DNA of 45,575 nt, from IMG/VR virus record IMGVR_UViG_3300050140_000059, positions 1 through 45,575 of that record; one strand, 5' to 3'. Origin of the DNA: a virus. The translations under genes and the position numbers were made by a program. Every line of letters starts with the position of its first letter. The stretch's first letter is position 1. The notes under the pieces were generated by a model. That model was not told the origin of the DNA, did no database searches, and saw nothing but the letters and a program-made list of their open reading frames with translations. Of the stretch, positions 24,160 through 32,426 are shown in pieces.

Positions 24160-25415
24160 AGGCGTCGTGCCTCCAAACTTGTGTATTCACGCGAAGCACG
24201 GATACGCTCAAACAGGCTAAACCACCGTTCATTCATAAGGTCATGGCTAAAATGCAAACTGAACTCGCGCCCTAACCGCCCAAACTCTTTGCGTTTTTCA
24301 GGATGCAAATACGCATCCACAATCGCGTCAGCCGCAATGTTTTCGTCAACTTTAACTTGACACGCATCCAGCGGACTCATATATTTTATGCGGGGTGGAA
24401 TAGGCCAACCGTTGCCCCTGACGAATTCGCTCATGCCAATAAAGTCGCTGCCAATAATCGGCAGACCACACGATAATGCTTCAAGCATGGGAATCTCGAA
24501 GCCGCCGCCCTCGCTTAAATGCAGAAACACGTCGGCTGCGCCAAAATACTTTGCCATCACGTAGTCAGGTGTTCCGCATAGGTTATGGAAGTCGCCTGTG
24601 CCACGGCAAAACCCGTCAACGCCCAGCATCTTAGCGCAATGCGGAATATCACGGGCTTGCTTCATCCAACTATGCACGTAAACGCGTAGGTGACTCGCCA
24701 TTTCGGGGCACTGGTTAAGCGCCAATTGAATCGAGGCAAACATGCCGGGGAAGTTTTTGCGGTACGGATCCTTGTTAGCGCCAGCAACCATTATCAGGAA
24801 GCTGTCTTCGTCTATGCTGGTGCGGTTATTCATGTTAAACGGTACCGCTTGCTCATTAACCATGGCGCGACATTCTTTTTTCTGCTCTGCGGATTCAACA
24901 GGCTTGTAGACGCTGTTGTTTACGCCAAGCGGAATATACTCGGAGTCTACGCCGTTCGCTGCGAATTGATCGTAGCAATACTTTGTCGGACTAATCACGC
25001 GGTAAGCGTGCCTTGCGCACAGTAACGTTGCTTCAGGAATTGGCTCGTGATCCGCCATGACAATTGGTAGCCAAAATGGGTGTATACCTACGAGTTCGCC
25101 GTTTTCCTCGCGGTTGTACGCGCCCATCCAAATATCATAAAGCGTAACGAAGACATCGGGTCGCCAGTTTTGAAATATGATTTGCGCAGTTCGCCCGCCG
25201 TTATCGTCTCCTGGCAAGCACGGGTAAACGGTGATGCCGTTAAGGTTGAGCATTCTGCCTTGGATGCCGTAGTTGCACAGTTGCTTCACCGTGTAATGTT
25301 CGTTCCAGTATGGCAGGGTTAATGCGGATTGGACACCGTAGCCACTAGCTATGAACAAGGCGTTTGATAACTGTAGGATTTTGAAGTCTTTACTATTCGG
25401 TTTAATATCTGCCAT
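24156..25415 (-). CDS. GT4-family glycosyltransferase
   Basis: A 419-residue GT-B enzyme. The N-terminal half binds acceptor (GYGVQSALTLPYW near residue 25). The C-terminal half has the GT4 signature EGGGFEIPMLEALSCGLPII near residues 305-325, whose two Glu residues (E-x7-E pattern) bind the donor nucleotide sugar. It is the first gene of the cassette after the capsid gene, with a 103-nt gap upstream, and so may have its own promoter. Its last codons overlap the ATA start of the dehydrogenase. Confidence 0.9.
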   Translation of the reverse strand: MADIKPNSKDFKILQLSNALFIASGYGVQSALTLPYWNEHYTVKQLCNYGIQGRMLNLNGITVYPCLPGDDNGGRTAQIIFQNWRPDVFVTLYDIWMGAYNREENGELVGIHPFWLPIVMADHEPIPEATLLCARHAYRVISPTKYCYDQFAANGVDSEYIPLGVNNSVYKPVESAEQKKECRAMVNEQAVPFNMNNRTSIDEDSFLIMVAGANKDPYRKNFPGMFASIQLALNQCPEMASHLRVYVHSWMKQARDIPHCAKMLGVDGFCRGTGDFHNLCGTPDYVMAKYFGAADVFLHLSEGGGFEIPMLEALSCGLPIIGSDFIGMSEFVRGNGWPIPPRIKYMSPLDACQVKVDENIAADAIVDAYLHPEKRKEFGRLGREFSLHFSHDLMNERWFSLFERIRASREYTSLEARRL

Positions 25416-25518
25416 TTTCCAAATCTATCCTGTATATTTTCCAAATTTAAAATGATTAAATTATCATAAAGAAAGAAAAAAGGGGTTTATGAAAGACTGT
25501 AAATACACTGGTTTATGT

Positions 25519-26631
25519 TTAAGCGTATGTTATGCCAGTTCGGAGTTTCCATGCGCCAGGCTTATTCACCATAGCTGCACCGAAACGGACTGAAGCATAA
25601 ACATACTTTTTCTGTGTCTGCACTAGATACTGTGATTCAACCACTGGCGGACGTTTCATTGCGCCGTGCACTGCACCCTTCGCAAGAATGTAGCTTTCAT
25701 AAGCTGTTCCGCCGCCGAGTGCTAAGCTGCCGCAGGGTACAACTACGAAGGGAACGCCAAGGTAGTTTGTTATGTGTCCGCCTGTGATTACGTCGCGTGC
25801 GCCGAAGGTGGCTGCGTTAACGAATTGCGAGTCGCGCATAAGTTGCGCTTCAACGACTGGGTGCATTACGCCTGAGATTGGCTCTTCTGTGCCTGCTCTC
25901 ATGCTTCCGATGGCTTCTGCGATTCTTGCGGGGGTTACGGGGAATGTGCCCGTGTTTACTGTTCCGCCGCAGACTGGCGAGATGACGCCTGCGAAGTAGT
26001 TGTCTATGCCTGCGTCTAAGCAACGTGTTAAGCCTTCGTTCATTGCGTCAACGGTTTCTGGAACCATGTCTTCAAGGTTAATGCGACAGATGCTATAGCT
26101 ACATTGCCATTCAGTTAACGCTATGTTCAGGGCTGAAACGGTGGGTGCGGTACCTCCTGGCTCTGCGCATCCAGCGGTGCCAGCAACAGGTTGCAATACG
26201 GTTATAACGTTGATGTTGTCGCCTGCTTTACCAGATATGTCTTCGTGCCAAGTGATAGCGGGGTTCTTTAGGAACGCGCTAGCGGGGTAAGCTTGCAGTA
26301 TTTGAAGTTCTGTACTCCAGATAGTTGGTGTTGCTGAACCGATGGCTGCTACGCCGATGGTTTCAAAGAAGGTTTTGTCTTCTTTAGCGATGTCTTCTTT
26401 AGCGAAACTTTTTGGTTCCCAGCGAAAATCATCTTTGGGGCTTGTGCTTTTCAGCATTTCAACCAGTTTAACTTTGTAGTCTTGCTTAGGTGGCTCTGTA
26501 GATTCTGTGAGTGCAACTGTTTTTTCTGCTGGCGTGGCTTTGCTTATGAAGTCTTTAACCATTTTGTTAGTGCTGTTTATGGTTTCAGTTAGTTCTTTCA
26601 AATTGATTGTTTGGGTTTCTTTTTCACTCAT
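25519..26631 (-). CDS. Major capsid protein (HK97 fold, probable)
   Basis: A 370-residue protein after the protease/scaffold gene, the expected place of the major capsid protein. Residues 1-75 are a charged helical N-arm, as in HK97 delta domains that are cleaved in maturation. The rest has TPTIWSTELQILQAYPASAF, an LEDMVPETVDAMNEGL spine-helix-like stretch and a PFVVVPCGSLALGGG A-domain-like loop. The C-terminus (YASVRFGAAMVNKPGAWKLR) is typical of these capsids. AGAGGAATAAAAC precedes the ATG. Family is inferred from order and pattern. Confidence 0.85.
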   Translation of the reverse strand: MSEKETQTINLKELTETINSTNKMVKDFISKATPAEKTVALTESTEPPKQDYKVKLVEMLKSTSPKDDFRWEPKSFAKEDIAKEDKTFFETIGVAAIGSATPTIWSTELQILQAYPASAFLKNPAITWHEDISGKAGDNINVITVLQPVAGTAGCAEPGGTAPTVSALNIALTEWQCSYSICRINLEDMVPETVDAMNEGLTRCLDAGIDNYFAGVISPVCGGTVNTGTFPVTPARIAEAIGSMRAGTEEPISGVMHPVVEAQLMRDSQFVNAATFGARDVITGGHITNYLGVPFVVVPCGSLALGGGTAYESYILAKGAVHGAMKRPPVVESQYLVQTQKKYVYASVRFGAAMVNKPGAWKLRTGITYA

Positions 26632-26778
26632 GTTTTATTCCTCTGTGTTTTGTGGGCGTGTTAGCCGATTAGGGCTTAACCCCTGCATACCCTAAGTTGT
26701 GTCAAGGGACACCGTTTCATCCGACGGTGTAAGCGTCAATCCAAAGTAAATGTCACGATTACAATTTGTGACTATGAT
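26632..26778 (-). promoter_or_regulatory. Structured leader of the capsid gene
   Basis: No good ORF lies here. On the minus strand ACACCGT and ACGGTGT (26709-26730) pair as a 7-bp stem with an 8-nt loop, and a GGGTTAAGCCC dyad follows. They lie in the leader of the most abundantly needed virion protein. They could stabilise the mRNA or end upstream transcripts. Inference from dyads only. Confidence 0.4.
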
Positions 26779-26907
26779 TTAGTCATGGAGGTAAACTGGG
26801 TTTTCAACCAGTCTGCCACATATGCATTTGTAAGCGCGTATTCTACGTTGGCAACTCCAACAGGTTGATTCAGCAACGTCTAAGCCGCAACTACATTTCA
26901 AAGTCAA
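26779..26907 (-). CDS. 42-residue Cys-rich zinc microprotein
   Basis: A short frame starts at TTG with AAGGTG 6 nt upstream. The six cysteines form pairs: CSC at 5-7, CWSC at 16-19 and CIC at 28-30. This suggests a double zinc-knuckle. It is separated from the scaffold gene by about 160 nt that contain TGTAAG/CTTACA and AGGTA/TACCT dyads. The function is unknown. Confidence 0.6.
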   Translation of the reverse strand: MTLKCSCGLDVAESTCWSCQRRIRAYKCICGRLVENPVYLHD

Positions 26908-27068
26908 AAGAAACACCTTAATATTTCATTGAGTTTGTAGGAGGCTTTGTTTCATGAACCGAAAACTAGGTACGTAAATTACCTGTAAGGTCGTTGTAAG
27001 TTTTCCTTACACACCATATGCCTTTTCCCAACTCCATAAATAACAAATATTTTAAATAAAGGGAGATT

Positions 27069-28865
27069 TTAAGCGTCTGCAGGATTCTTGAATCCGTCTT
27101 TAGTTACTTCAGCGATTCCGTATTGTTCAAATATTTTGTGGTCTTTTTTATTGCTTAATTTTAAGCGTTCTATCACAGAACTTTGAAGCGTTATTTCGTC
27201 TTTAAGTTTCTGAGTTTCACCCATGCTTTCATTGTATTTGATTTCTAATTCAAGTTTACGTTTTGCGTTAACGCTAAGTTGGTCACTTAACACGCTTTCC
27301 TTCTTGATGTATCCTGCCTGTTGGTCAAGTAACTCTGCGTTTTCAAGTTTTACTCTACTACTTTCTTTCGTTTCATTCAACGCTTTCTGCTCTGCGCTAG
27401 CTCGCTTAGTGGATTCCTCGTTTAAGTCGCGCCGTAACTTTTCGTTTTCAACCTCGAATTTGCCAAGGGCTTCTTCGAGCTTAACTGTCTGCGTATGGTC
27501 CTTGTTTATGTTGATTTCAAGCTTTGTGATCTCTGCGCTTTTTGCTTCAACCTTGCCCATAGTTTCGTTGAGTTCAGATTTAGTTGCTGTCAGTGAATCA
27601 ATTAAGGTTTTGTTTTGTGTTTCAAGAACGGGGATTTTAAGGGTTTCACGTATTAAGGCAGCTTTTTCCTCTTTTAACTTGGCGTTTTCGCCGTCTTTAT
27701 TTATGCTCTCAGTTTTAAGGTCCGTATTCTCTTTGGTTTTTGCTGTTAACTGCATAGTTACATCAGCTTTTTCACGGCGTTCCTGCGCTATGGTTTCCTG
27801 TAAACCCAAAGTTTCTTTTTGGTTTTCTTTCGCTAAAATGTTTTCTAACGTTTTTTGTATCGCCTCCTTTTTGTCGCTCGGAATTCCAGTAGTCTGATTT
27901 AATCTTGCTAACGCATTTCTAACATGCGGCAAATCCACAGTTCCATCCGCGTTCTTATAGGGTAATTTACGTTCGCTTTTGTTGCCGTCCGCACCCTTCG
28001 CGCTATCAGGAACAAACGCGAAGCAACTGTCAGGGAAACTTGCGTCTCCAAACGCTTCCTCTATTTTATCTTCTATTTTGTCTTTCAAATTTTGTTTCAC
28101 CTCATTCATGCTTTCTTGGTTTTTACATTCACAAACTATCTCCCCGTTAATCATTTTACAAACTGCTTTCCCAATTGACTCGTTAAACATCAACGGCGTA
28201 ATCTCCGTAAGTGGATCGCCAGGTAAATCTTCGCCTGCCACTACAAGCGCCATCGCAGTGAATTGGTAGCCGCCATCCAAGTTCGCTCTTGCCTCAATAG
28301 ACGGATGCAAGATTTTGCCGGAGTCAAGCATATCCTGCAACGCATGGTCTTTGTTGTCTACGCGCAATGTTGCTTCTACGCTGAAGTCGTCTGCTTTAGT
28401 AAAGTCTACGCGGGTGCGCGGGTAACTGAACCATGTTGAGTGGTCATGGTTTAAGTTGACGGGTCGCCAGCTCAGGGTTTCCGCGGCTTTCTGCATCTTC
28501 ACGTAATCGCTCCAGTCAGTGTTCTTCATAGATATGTTTGCGGTTAAGGCCCTGACAAGGTAGTATTTGGCTTCGCTGTCCTGCCTGTACTTGGTGATAA
28601 GTGGCTCTACCCAACTGAAGCTTTCAGCGAACTGTGCAGACGGATGATACTGTTTAGAAACATCTACCTTGTTCTTCTGAACGAAAGCTGAGAATTTAGC
28701 TGCGCCCTCTGACTCGCCATAGCGGTTAATGAACAGGCCTAGTACACGTTCAAAGTCCGGGTGCATGCTTTCCTTCTTATTCCATTGGTTATAGCAGATT
28801 GCGGCGGTTTGTTTTACTGGTCGGTTATTGTCTATTTTGTGCAGGGTATGGATGCACCTTGTCAT
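27069..28865 (-). CDS. Prohead protease-scaffold fusion
   Basis: A 598-residue protein. Residues 125-230 look like a phage prohead protease core: NLNHDHSTWFSY, SIEARANLDGGYQF and AGEDLPGDP. Residues 275-345 carry the FVPDSAKG...RKLPYKNADGTV module that is often attached to capsid maturation proteins. Residues 350-590 are a long coiled coil typical of scaffolds. It precedes the capsid gene, so it likely cuts the capsid N-arm and templates the shell. The start is uncertain. ATG 28865 keeps a Cys-containing N-terminal motif (AAICYNQW), while ATG 28766 has a better Shine-Dalgarno (AAGGA). Confidence 0.75.
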   Translation of the reverse strand: MTRCIHTLHKIDNNRPVKQTAAICYNQWNKKESMHPDFERVLGLFINRYGESEGAAKFSAFVQKNKVDVSKQYHPSAQFAESFSWVEPLITKYRQDSEAKYYLVRALTANISMKNTDWSDYVKMQKAAETLSWRPVNLNHDHSTWFSYPRTRVDFTKADDFSVEATLRVDNKDHALQDMLDSGKILHPSIEARANLDGGYQFTAMALVVAGEDLPGDPLTEITPLMFNESIGKAVCKMINGEIVCECKNQESMNEVKQNLKDKIEDKIEEAFGDASFPDSCFAFVPDSAKGADGNKSERKLPYKNADGTVDLPHVRNALARLNQTTGIPSDKKEAIQKTLENILAKENQKETLGLQETIAQERREKADVTMQLTAKTKENTDLKTESINKDGENAKLKEEKAALIRETLKIPVLETQNKTLIDSLTATKSELNETMGKVEAKSAEITKLEININKDHTQTVKLEEALGKFEVENEKLRRDLNEESTKRASAEQKALNETKESSRVKLENAELLDQQAGYIKKESVLSDQLSVNAKRKLELEIKYNESMGETQKLKDEITLQSSVIERLKLSNKKDHKIFEQYGIAEVTKDGFKNPADA

Positions 28866-28887
28866 GAACGCGGATTCTTCTTCTCCG

Positions 28888-29058
28888 CTATTTGGCGTTG
28901 GGATTGGTATTCTTTTTCACCTTCAAATTTTCCTTTTGAACTTGACTTAACTCTTTCTCCAAATTTTCCTTTTGCTTCTCCAAGTCATTGATTTTAAGCA
29001 GTAAACCTTGTACATATGCGGTTTTGGAGTTTCCCATACCGTCATAAAAATTTTCCAT
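28888..29058 (-). CDS. 56-residue coiled-coil protein
   Basis: A frame from ATG 29058 encodes a strongly heptad protein (LLLKINDLEKQKENLEKEL) ending in a basic Asn-rich tail. It was chosen over an overlapping 61-codon frame at 28947-29132, which has irregular composition. GGGAG lies about 13 nt upstream. Placement between minor head and protease/scaffold genes suggests a head assembly helper. Confidence 0.65.
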   Translation of the reverse strand: MENFYDGMGNSKTAYVQGLLLKINDLEKQKENLEKELSQVQKENLKVKKNTNPNAK

Positions 29059-29092
29059 TCTGTTTTTTCATCTCCCGCGTTTGTGACTCTCA

Positions 29093-29380
29093 TTATTCTC
29101 CTTTTGATACTAATTCCCAACTGCACGAACAATAGTTATGTGCTGGCAAACGGGGTAAGAATTGCCCTTTATTAAAGATTAGACCGATGATATGTTCAGA
29201 ACAGTAAATGCAGTGTTTGGTGCTTCCTCCAATGCCTAAGAACCCAGCCACATCGTTTGCGCCGCCGTAAACTTGCAGTGAATTGTTAACTACGTTGTAA
29301 CTGAAGTCTTCGCTGAACATTGCAAGGCGACGGTCTATACCCTCAGGGCTTGTCCAGAAATCGTTTGAAACGTTGACCAT
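29093..29380 (-). CDS. Mu F-like minor head module
   Basis: A 95-residue protein whose C-terminal half matches the zinc-like end of phage Mu F/SPP1 gp7 minor head proteins. It has CIYCSEHIIGLIF, then LPRLPAHNYCSCSWEL, equivalent to CxxC...lPP.HpnCrC. The family is usually much longer, with an N-terminal helical region, so only the C-terminal module is present here. ATG 29380 is used; a TTG lies 6 nt upstream. It probably attaches inside the portal vertex. Confidence 0.65.
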   Translation of the reverse strand: MVNVSNDFWTSPEGIDRRLAMFSEDFSYNVVNNSLQVYGGANDVAGFLGIGGSTKHCIYCSEHIIGLIFNKGQFLPRLPAHNYCSCSWELVSKGE

Positions 29381-29386
29381 CGTCAA

Positions 29387-29506
29387 TTATCTCTTTTTGC
29401 TCGTGTGAAGGTCAGGCGCTTTAATGGTGCATGGAAGCTTTTTGTCTGTGCAACCTTTCCTGATTAAGCAGGAGTTGCAACCGTTAATTTTTATTTGATA
29501 CCTCAT
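29387..29506 (-). CDS. 39-residue Cys-rich protein
   Basis: A small basic protein with four cysteines (CNSC at 10-13, then C19 and C26), suggesting one zinc site. Its ATG overlaps the upstream stop (ATGA) and it ends next to the minor head gene. No function is visible. Confidence 0.6.
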   Translation of the reverse strand: MRYQIKINGCNSCLIRKGCTDKKLPCTIKAPDLHTSKKR

Positions 29507-29655
29507 TTCTTCGTTTCTTCCTTCACTTTTCTGAAAAGGTCAAGCGCTTTATCTGATGTTTGAGCAGTAACTTGGATAGTGGTTATGCCGCCCTCGTAAG
29601 CGCTAACTGTTAAAGTTGTCGTGTCTGCGAGAGCTGCTTTTTTAAGCCATTTCAT
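29503..29655 (-). CDS. 50-residue small protein
   Basis: Begins MKWLKKAALAD, has a beta segment rich in Thr and Val, and ends in a charged helix (DKALDLFRKVKEETKK). It overlaps the downstream gene by ATGA and the upstream gene by 14 nt. GGTGA lies 9 nt before the ATG. No family recognised. Confidence 0.55.
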   Translation of the reverse strand: MKWLKKAALADTTTLTVSAYEGGITTIQVTAQTSDKALDLFRKVKEETKK

Positions 29656-29782
29656 TTTGCTTATTCACCGTTACCGTGACGTTGAGAAATTCGGGAACTT
29701 TAGGACAGAGTAATAAACCCCAGCATTTTTCGCAGGATTCAATTCCATGAACGTATTCCGCGATGTAGCAGGGTTTAGTCAC
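29642..29782 (-). CDS. 46-residue Cys-rich protein
   Basis: GTG start with GAGG about 10 nt upstream. Cysteines at 5, 17, 20 and 26 (CEKC in the middle) make a compact zinc site, followed by a Val/Thr-rich C-terminal strand. It belongs to the series of zinc microproteins between portal and scaffold genes. Confidence 0.55.
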   Translation of the reverse strand: MTKPCYIAEYVHGIESCEKCWGLLLCPKVPEFLNVTVTVNKQNEMA

Positions 29783-29806
29783 TCGGAAACAGCCTCTTCA
29801 AACATT

Positions 29807-30097
29807 TTAAACGTCAGCAATAATCTTTTGGAAGTCTGCAATTTTCTCGTTAACCATCCGATTTTTGAAGTCTTCCTTCTCTTTCAGCGTTAAATCTTTA
29901 GGTTTTTTGAGTTGCAACTTTACGCGGCTGTTCCACGTGTACAATAAGAGTTTATCTGCGTATTCGCTTAATGCCTCCGTCGCTATTTGAGTGGCTTTCT
30001 GTTTGTCTCCTCTGCGTGCAAGACCTAAAGCAACCGTTAACCGCACGTTTAGTTTTTGTGCGTATAAAGAAACTTGGGGGTAACTACGATGACTCAT
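29807..30097 (-). CDS. 96-residue helical protein
   Basis: An all-helical, basic protein (YAQKLNVRLTVALGLARRG, ATQIATEALSEYADKLL) that reads like a tetratricopeptide-type helix pair. AGGG lies 9 nt before the ATG at 30097; another ATG is 9 nt upstream. It shows weak resemblance in layout to the protein at 42506-42925. A TATA-like element lies 46-56 nt upstream, so it may begin a transcript. Function unknown. Confidence 0.6.
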   Translation of the reverse strand: MSHRSYPQVSLYAQKLNVRLTVALGLARRGDKQKATQIATEALSEYADKLLLYTWNSRVKLQLKKPKDLTLKEKEDFKNRMVNEKIADFQKIIADV

Positions 30098-30142
30098 TTT
30101 GCCCATCCCTAATGACGTTGTTGTTCACTTTATTGCAGCATA

Positions 30143-30153
30143 ATTTTTATATG
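30143..30153 (-). promoter_or_regulatory. Candidate archaeal TATA box
   Basis: On the minus strand CATATAAAAAT occurs in a 199-nt gap (30098-30296), about 46 nt upstream of the likely ATG at 30097. Transcription would start about 25 nt downstream. The rest of the gap holds a weak 20-codon frame and a GGGC/GCCC dyad, nothing else I can support. Confidence 0.45.
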
Positions 30154-30296
30154 CGGGTATACGGCTGTTATATTGTTGGGCACACCGTTAAGACAACGAC
30201 ACGCCGCCCTTATGGTACTTACCTTATCTCACTGGAACTTCATGGGTTGCGGTGAAATGGTGGGCTTTGTCTGTGGTGATTGCCATTTTTCTTAAT

Positions 30297-30716
30297 TTAG
30301 GTTATGTCGCCGTCTGTGTAGACTGCTTGGAAATACACTGTGCCCAAAGTCGGCGCTGTCACGTATGTTCCTAAACAAAGTGCGGAACCCACCGTTGTTG
30401 TTTTGCAAAGGTAACCTGGGTAAGGAATAAAGGGCTTAACGATTGTAGGTGCATAAGCGCCTGAAACGTTTGACGATACGATTCCGCCGAAGTCAATGGT
30501 GCCGCCTGTAGGTTTTGTGTCGTTAAACGAGTAAACAAGTGAGCCTTGAGCGCTGATAGTGTACTGGTGAACTTTAATGATGTTCGCTGTACCTGATGGC
30601 TGCAGTAAAGTACCAGCTGCCGTTAGGAACGTGCCCGCCGTCTTGTATCGTCCGTTATCCACGAAGATGTCGTAGAGTGCTGCTGTCTCAGGACTTGTTT
30701 CTTTAGGTCTTGTCAT
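30297..30716 (-). CDS. Virion surface protein sharing the adhesin head domain
   Basis: A 139-residue protein. Its last 95 residues match the C-terminal head of the giant repeat protein at 12648: IKVH.Y...A.G...F.DTKP.GGT, then VKPF..YPGYL.KT.TVGSAL..GT and a final VYSDGD/VYTDGD. The two are paralogues from domain duplication. It lies next to the portal gene, so it may be a capsid-side or vertex version of the same host-binding or assembly domain. There is no signal peptide or Cys motif. Confidence 0.7.
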   Translation of the reverse strand: MTRPKETSPETAALYDIFVDNGRYKTAGTFLTAAGTLLQPSGTANIIKVHQYTISAQGSLVYSFNDTKPTGGTIDFGGIVSSNVSGAYAPTIVKPFIPYPGYLCKTTTVGSALCLGTYVTAPTLGTVYFQAVYTDGDIT

Positions 30717-30718
30717 GT

Positions 30719-30874
30719 TTAGTCACCTGCTTCTCTGCTTTTCGTTGTAATCACCGATGTCTTATCTACCAGTGTACCCTTAATTAAGGCGGGTAAAGTT
30801 GCGCTTGCGATGCTAATTTGATGAGATTCAGCCATACTTTTCAATAGGCTAACCGTTATTGATTTTATTGGCAT
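30719..30874 (-). CDS. 51-residue small protein next to portal
   Basis: Has an excellent AAAGGAGGA Shine-Dalgarno and starts 25 nt after the portal stop. The protein begins PIKSITVSLLKSMAESH and is otherwise hydrophilic without cysteines. It ends 3 nt before the next gene. It may be a minor head or portal-associated factor. Confidence 0.6.
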   Translation of the reverse strand: MPIKSITVSLLKSMAESHQISIASATLPALIKGTLVDKTSVITTKSREAGD

Positions 30875-30898
30875 TTTTTTGTTTATCCTCCTTTAATT

Positions 30899-32236
30899 TT
30901 ATTTTGGTTTTTGCTTCACGTTATCCATTTTTCCCGTTTGGTCTTGTGTTGGTTGATTTTGATTTTGCCCGTCTTGCTGTTGGTCTTGGTCTTGCTGGTT
31001 TTCCGCGTTAGCGTCCTGTTGGTCTTGCTGTGTTTGTGCATCTGCTTCTTCAACAGCTTCCTCTTCTTCCTCATCAGGAAGTTTAACTCCGATCTGTTGC
31101 ATTATTGCATCGAATCGTTTTTGCCTAATAAAGCCAAGGTCTAAACCTTTTGTGATGATGACGGCGGGTTCAATGTCTCCGACGCCTGTAGGTTCCTTAC
31201 CGAAGTTGATTCTTGGCACTTCAGTTTCAGAGTCGAAGTTAGCGAGGATAAGCGGTTTATACCAGTATCTTTCAACTGCCCGTTTAAGCTCGCGTTGAAT
31301 GCTTGAGACGTGTCTGCCGATGATTTGCTCCAGCGCTGTGTCACTTGCGAGCGTAGCGTCTCTTTCATACCATAAGTTTGAAGCTCGCATGTAAGCGAAA
31401 ATCTGCGATTTCATATCTTGAATGTACTCCCAAAAAGGCACGCGGGGATCTATGCTTATGAACTCAACGTTTTTAGCCGTCATTTCTTCAGATGTTTGTC
31501 TACCTAAGAAAATGTCTTCGCCTGCACCCCGGTTAAGCACAGCGGCTTTTAACACTTCAGCCGCTTGCCTTGTCTTCCAGATGCCAATCGGCGCGATATA
31601 CCTCTCTAAGATTAAGCTGACGTTATCGTTAGCTTTGTTAAGGCTGTTCAACAAGGGCAGGATGCCGCGTACAAGTGAAACGCCGCGTGGGTCATTGCCC
31701 ATTTTGCCGTAGGTGAACCATGCCAAGTTTGCGCCATTAATTGTGGCTTCTTTATTGTCTACCACTTGCTTAATGCTAAGTACGTCACCTGTTGCAGGGT
31801 CGGTTTTGATGTCTTTAACTGTAAGCGGATGCACAATTTTCAATGCGCATTTCTCAATGTCTTGGACGATACGGGTTTCCACAGGGCAATACCCAGCAAT
31901 GATTGCGAGCCGCAGAACATTAGGCAAAAAACCGTCAAGGTTAAATTTTTCGCCGAAACTATCTGCTAAGTCGCGAGGCTTGCTTTTCTCAAAAACCTTT
32001 GTGACTTTCTCAACCGTATTATAATGTCCAAGACCGCAGGCTGATTCGACCAAATCGTCTATTGGCGCCCGTATTAAATCGCTGAATTTATATGCTGCGA
32101 AACAGTCTTCTATGCTTTCAGGTTTCCAACTTGTGCCAGCGCCAGCGCTGAAGACTCCTTTGGCAGTGCCGAAGTCAAGCGCTTGCATGCTCTCGTTGTA
32201 CCAGGGCCAATGTAAAGTGGATTTGCCAATTTTCAT
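30899..32236 (-). CDS. Portal protein
   Basis: A 445-residue protein with the order and pattern of portal proteins: an N-terminal wing, FGEKFNLDGFLPNVLRLAIIAGYC, a clip region, and the stem helices (NSLNKANDNVSLILERYIAP and SSIQRELKRAVERYWYKPLI). The last 60 residues are low-complexity, first Glu-rich, then Gln/Asp/Asn repeats. Portal dodecamers form the DNA gate and bind terminase. It follows the terminase genes, as in most tailed viruses. The poly-Gln/Asp tail is unusual. Confidence 0.85.
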   Translation of the reverse strand: MKIGKSTLHWPWYNESMQALDFGTAKGVFSAGAGTSWKPESIEDCFAAYKFSDLIRAPIDDLVESACGLGHYNTVEKVTKVFEKSKPRDLADSFGEKFNLDGFLPNVLRLAIIAGYCPVETRIVQDIEKCALKIVHPLTVKDIKTDPATGDVLSIKQVVDNKEATINGANLAWFTYGKMGNDPRGVSLVRGILPLLNSLNKANDNVSLILERYIAPIGIWKTRQAAEVLKAAVLNRGAGEDIFLGRQTSEEMTAKNVEFISIDPRVPFWEYIQDMKSQIFAYMRASNLWYERDATLASDTALEQIIGRHVSSIQRELKRAVERYWYKPLILANFDSETEVPRINFGKEPTGVGDIEPAVIITKGLDLGFIRQKRFDAIMQQIGVKLPDEEEEEAVEEADAQTQQDQQDANAENQQDQDQQQDGQNQNQPTQDQTGKMDNVKQKPK

Positions 32237-32261
32237 TTTAACCTAATCGTCCTCGCATATT

Positions 32262-32411
32262 TCAATCTACAGAAACAATTTTCACGGTTGTTTCATGCTC
32301 ATAATCTGCCTCGTACCAGCCGCCGCATCGGCGGCACTCGTGAATCTGAGTCGGTGGGCAATGTGTACATTCACGCTTAAACAAGACTAAGCTACAGTAA
32401 GGACACCTAAT
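32262..32411 (-). CDS. Zinc-ribbon protein with probable ATT start
   Basis: An open frame with clear zinc motifs: RCPYC, CTHC and CRRC followed by GGWYEADYEHET. No ATG, GTG or TTG lies between the in-frame TGA at 32427 and the first CxxC. ATT at 32411 is 7 nt after GGCGGG, a usable ribosome site. Readthrough from the upstream frame (same phase, separated by TGA) is the alternative. The motifs make real coding likely; the start is inferred. Confidence 0.55.
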   Translation of the reverse strand: MRCPYCSLVLFKRECTHCPPTQIHECRRCGGWYEADYEHETTVKIVSVD

Positions 32412-32426
32412 TTTTAATCCCGCCTT

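Noticed and set aside
27223-27897. 224-codon plus-strand frame
   Set aside because: It is the complement of the coiled-coil region of the scaffold gene; composition is Phe/Ser-rich with no ribosome site.
28947-29132. 61-codon minus frame overlapping the coiled-coil gene
   Set aside because: The alternative frame at 28888-29058 has a clear heptad pattern and fills the gap better.
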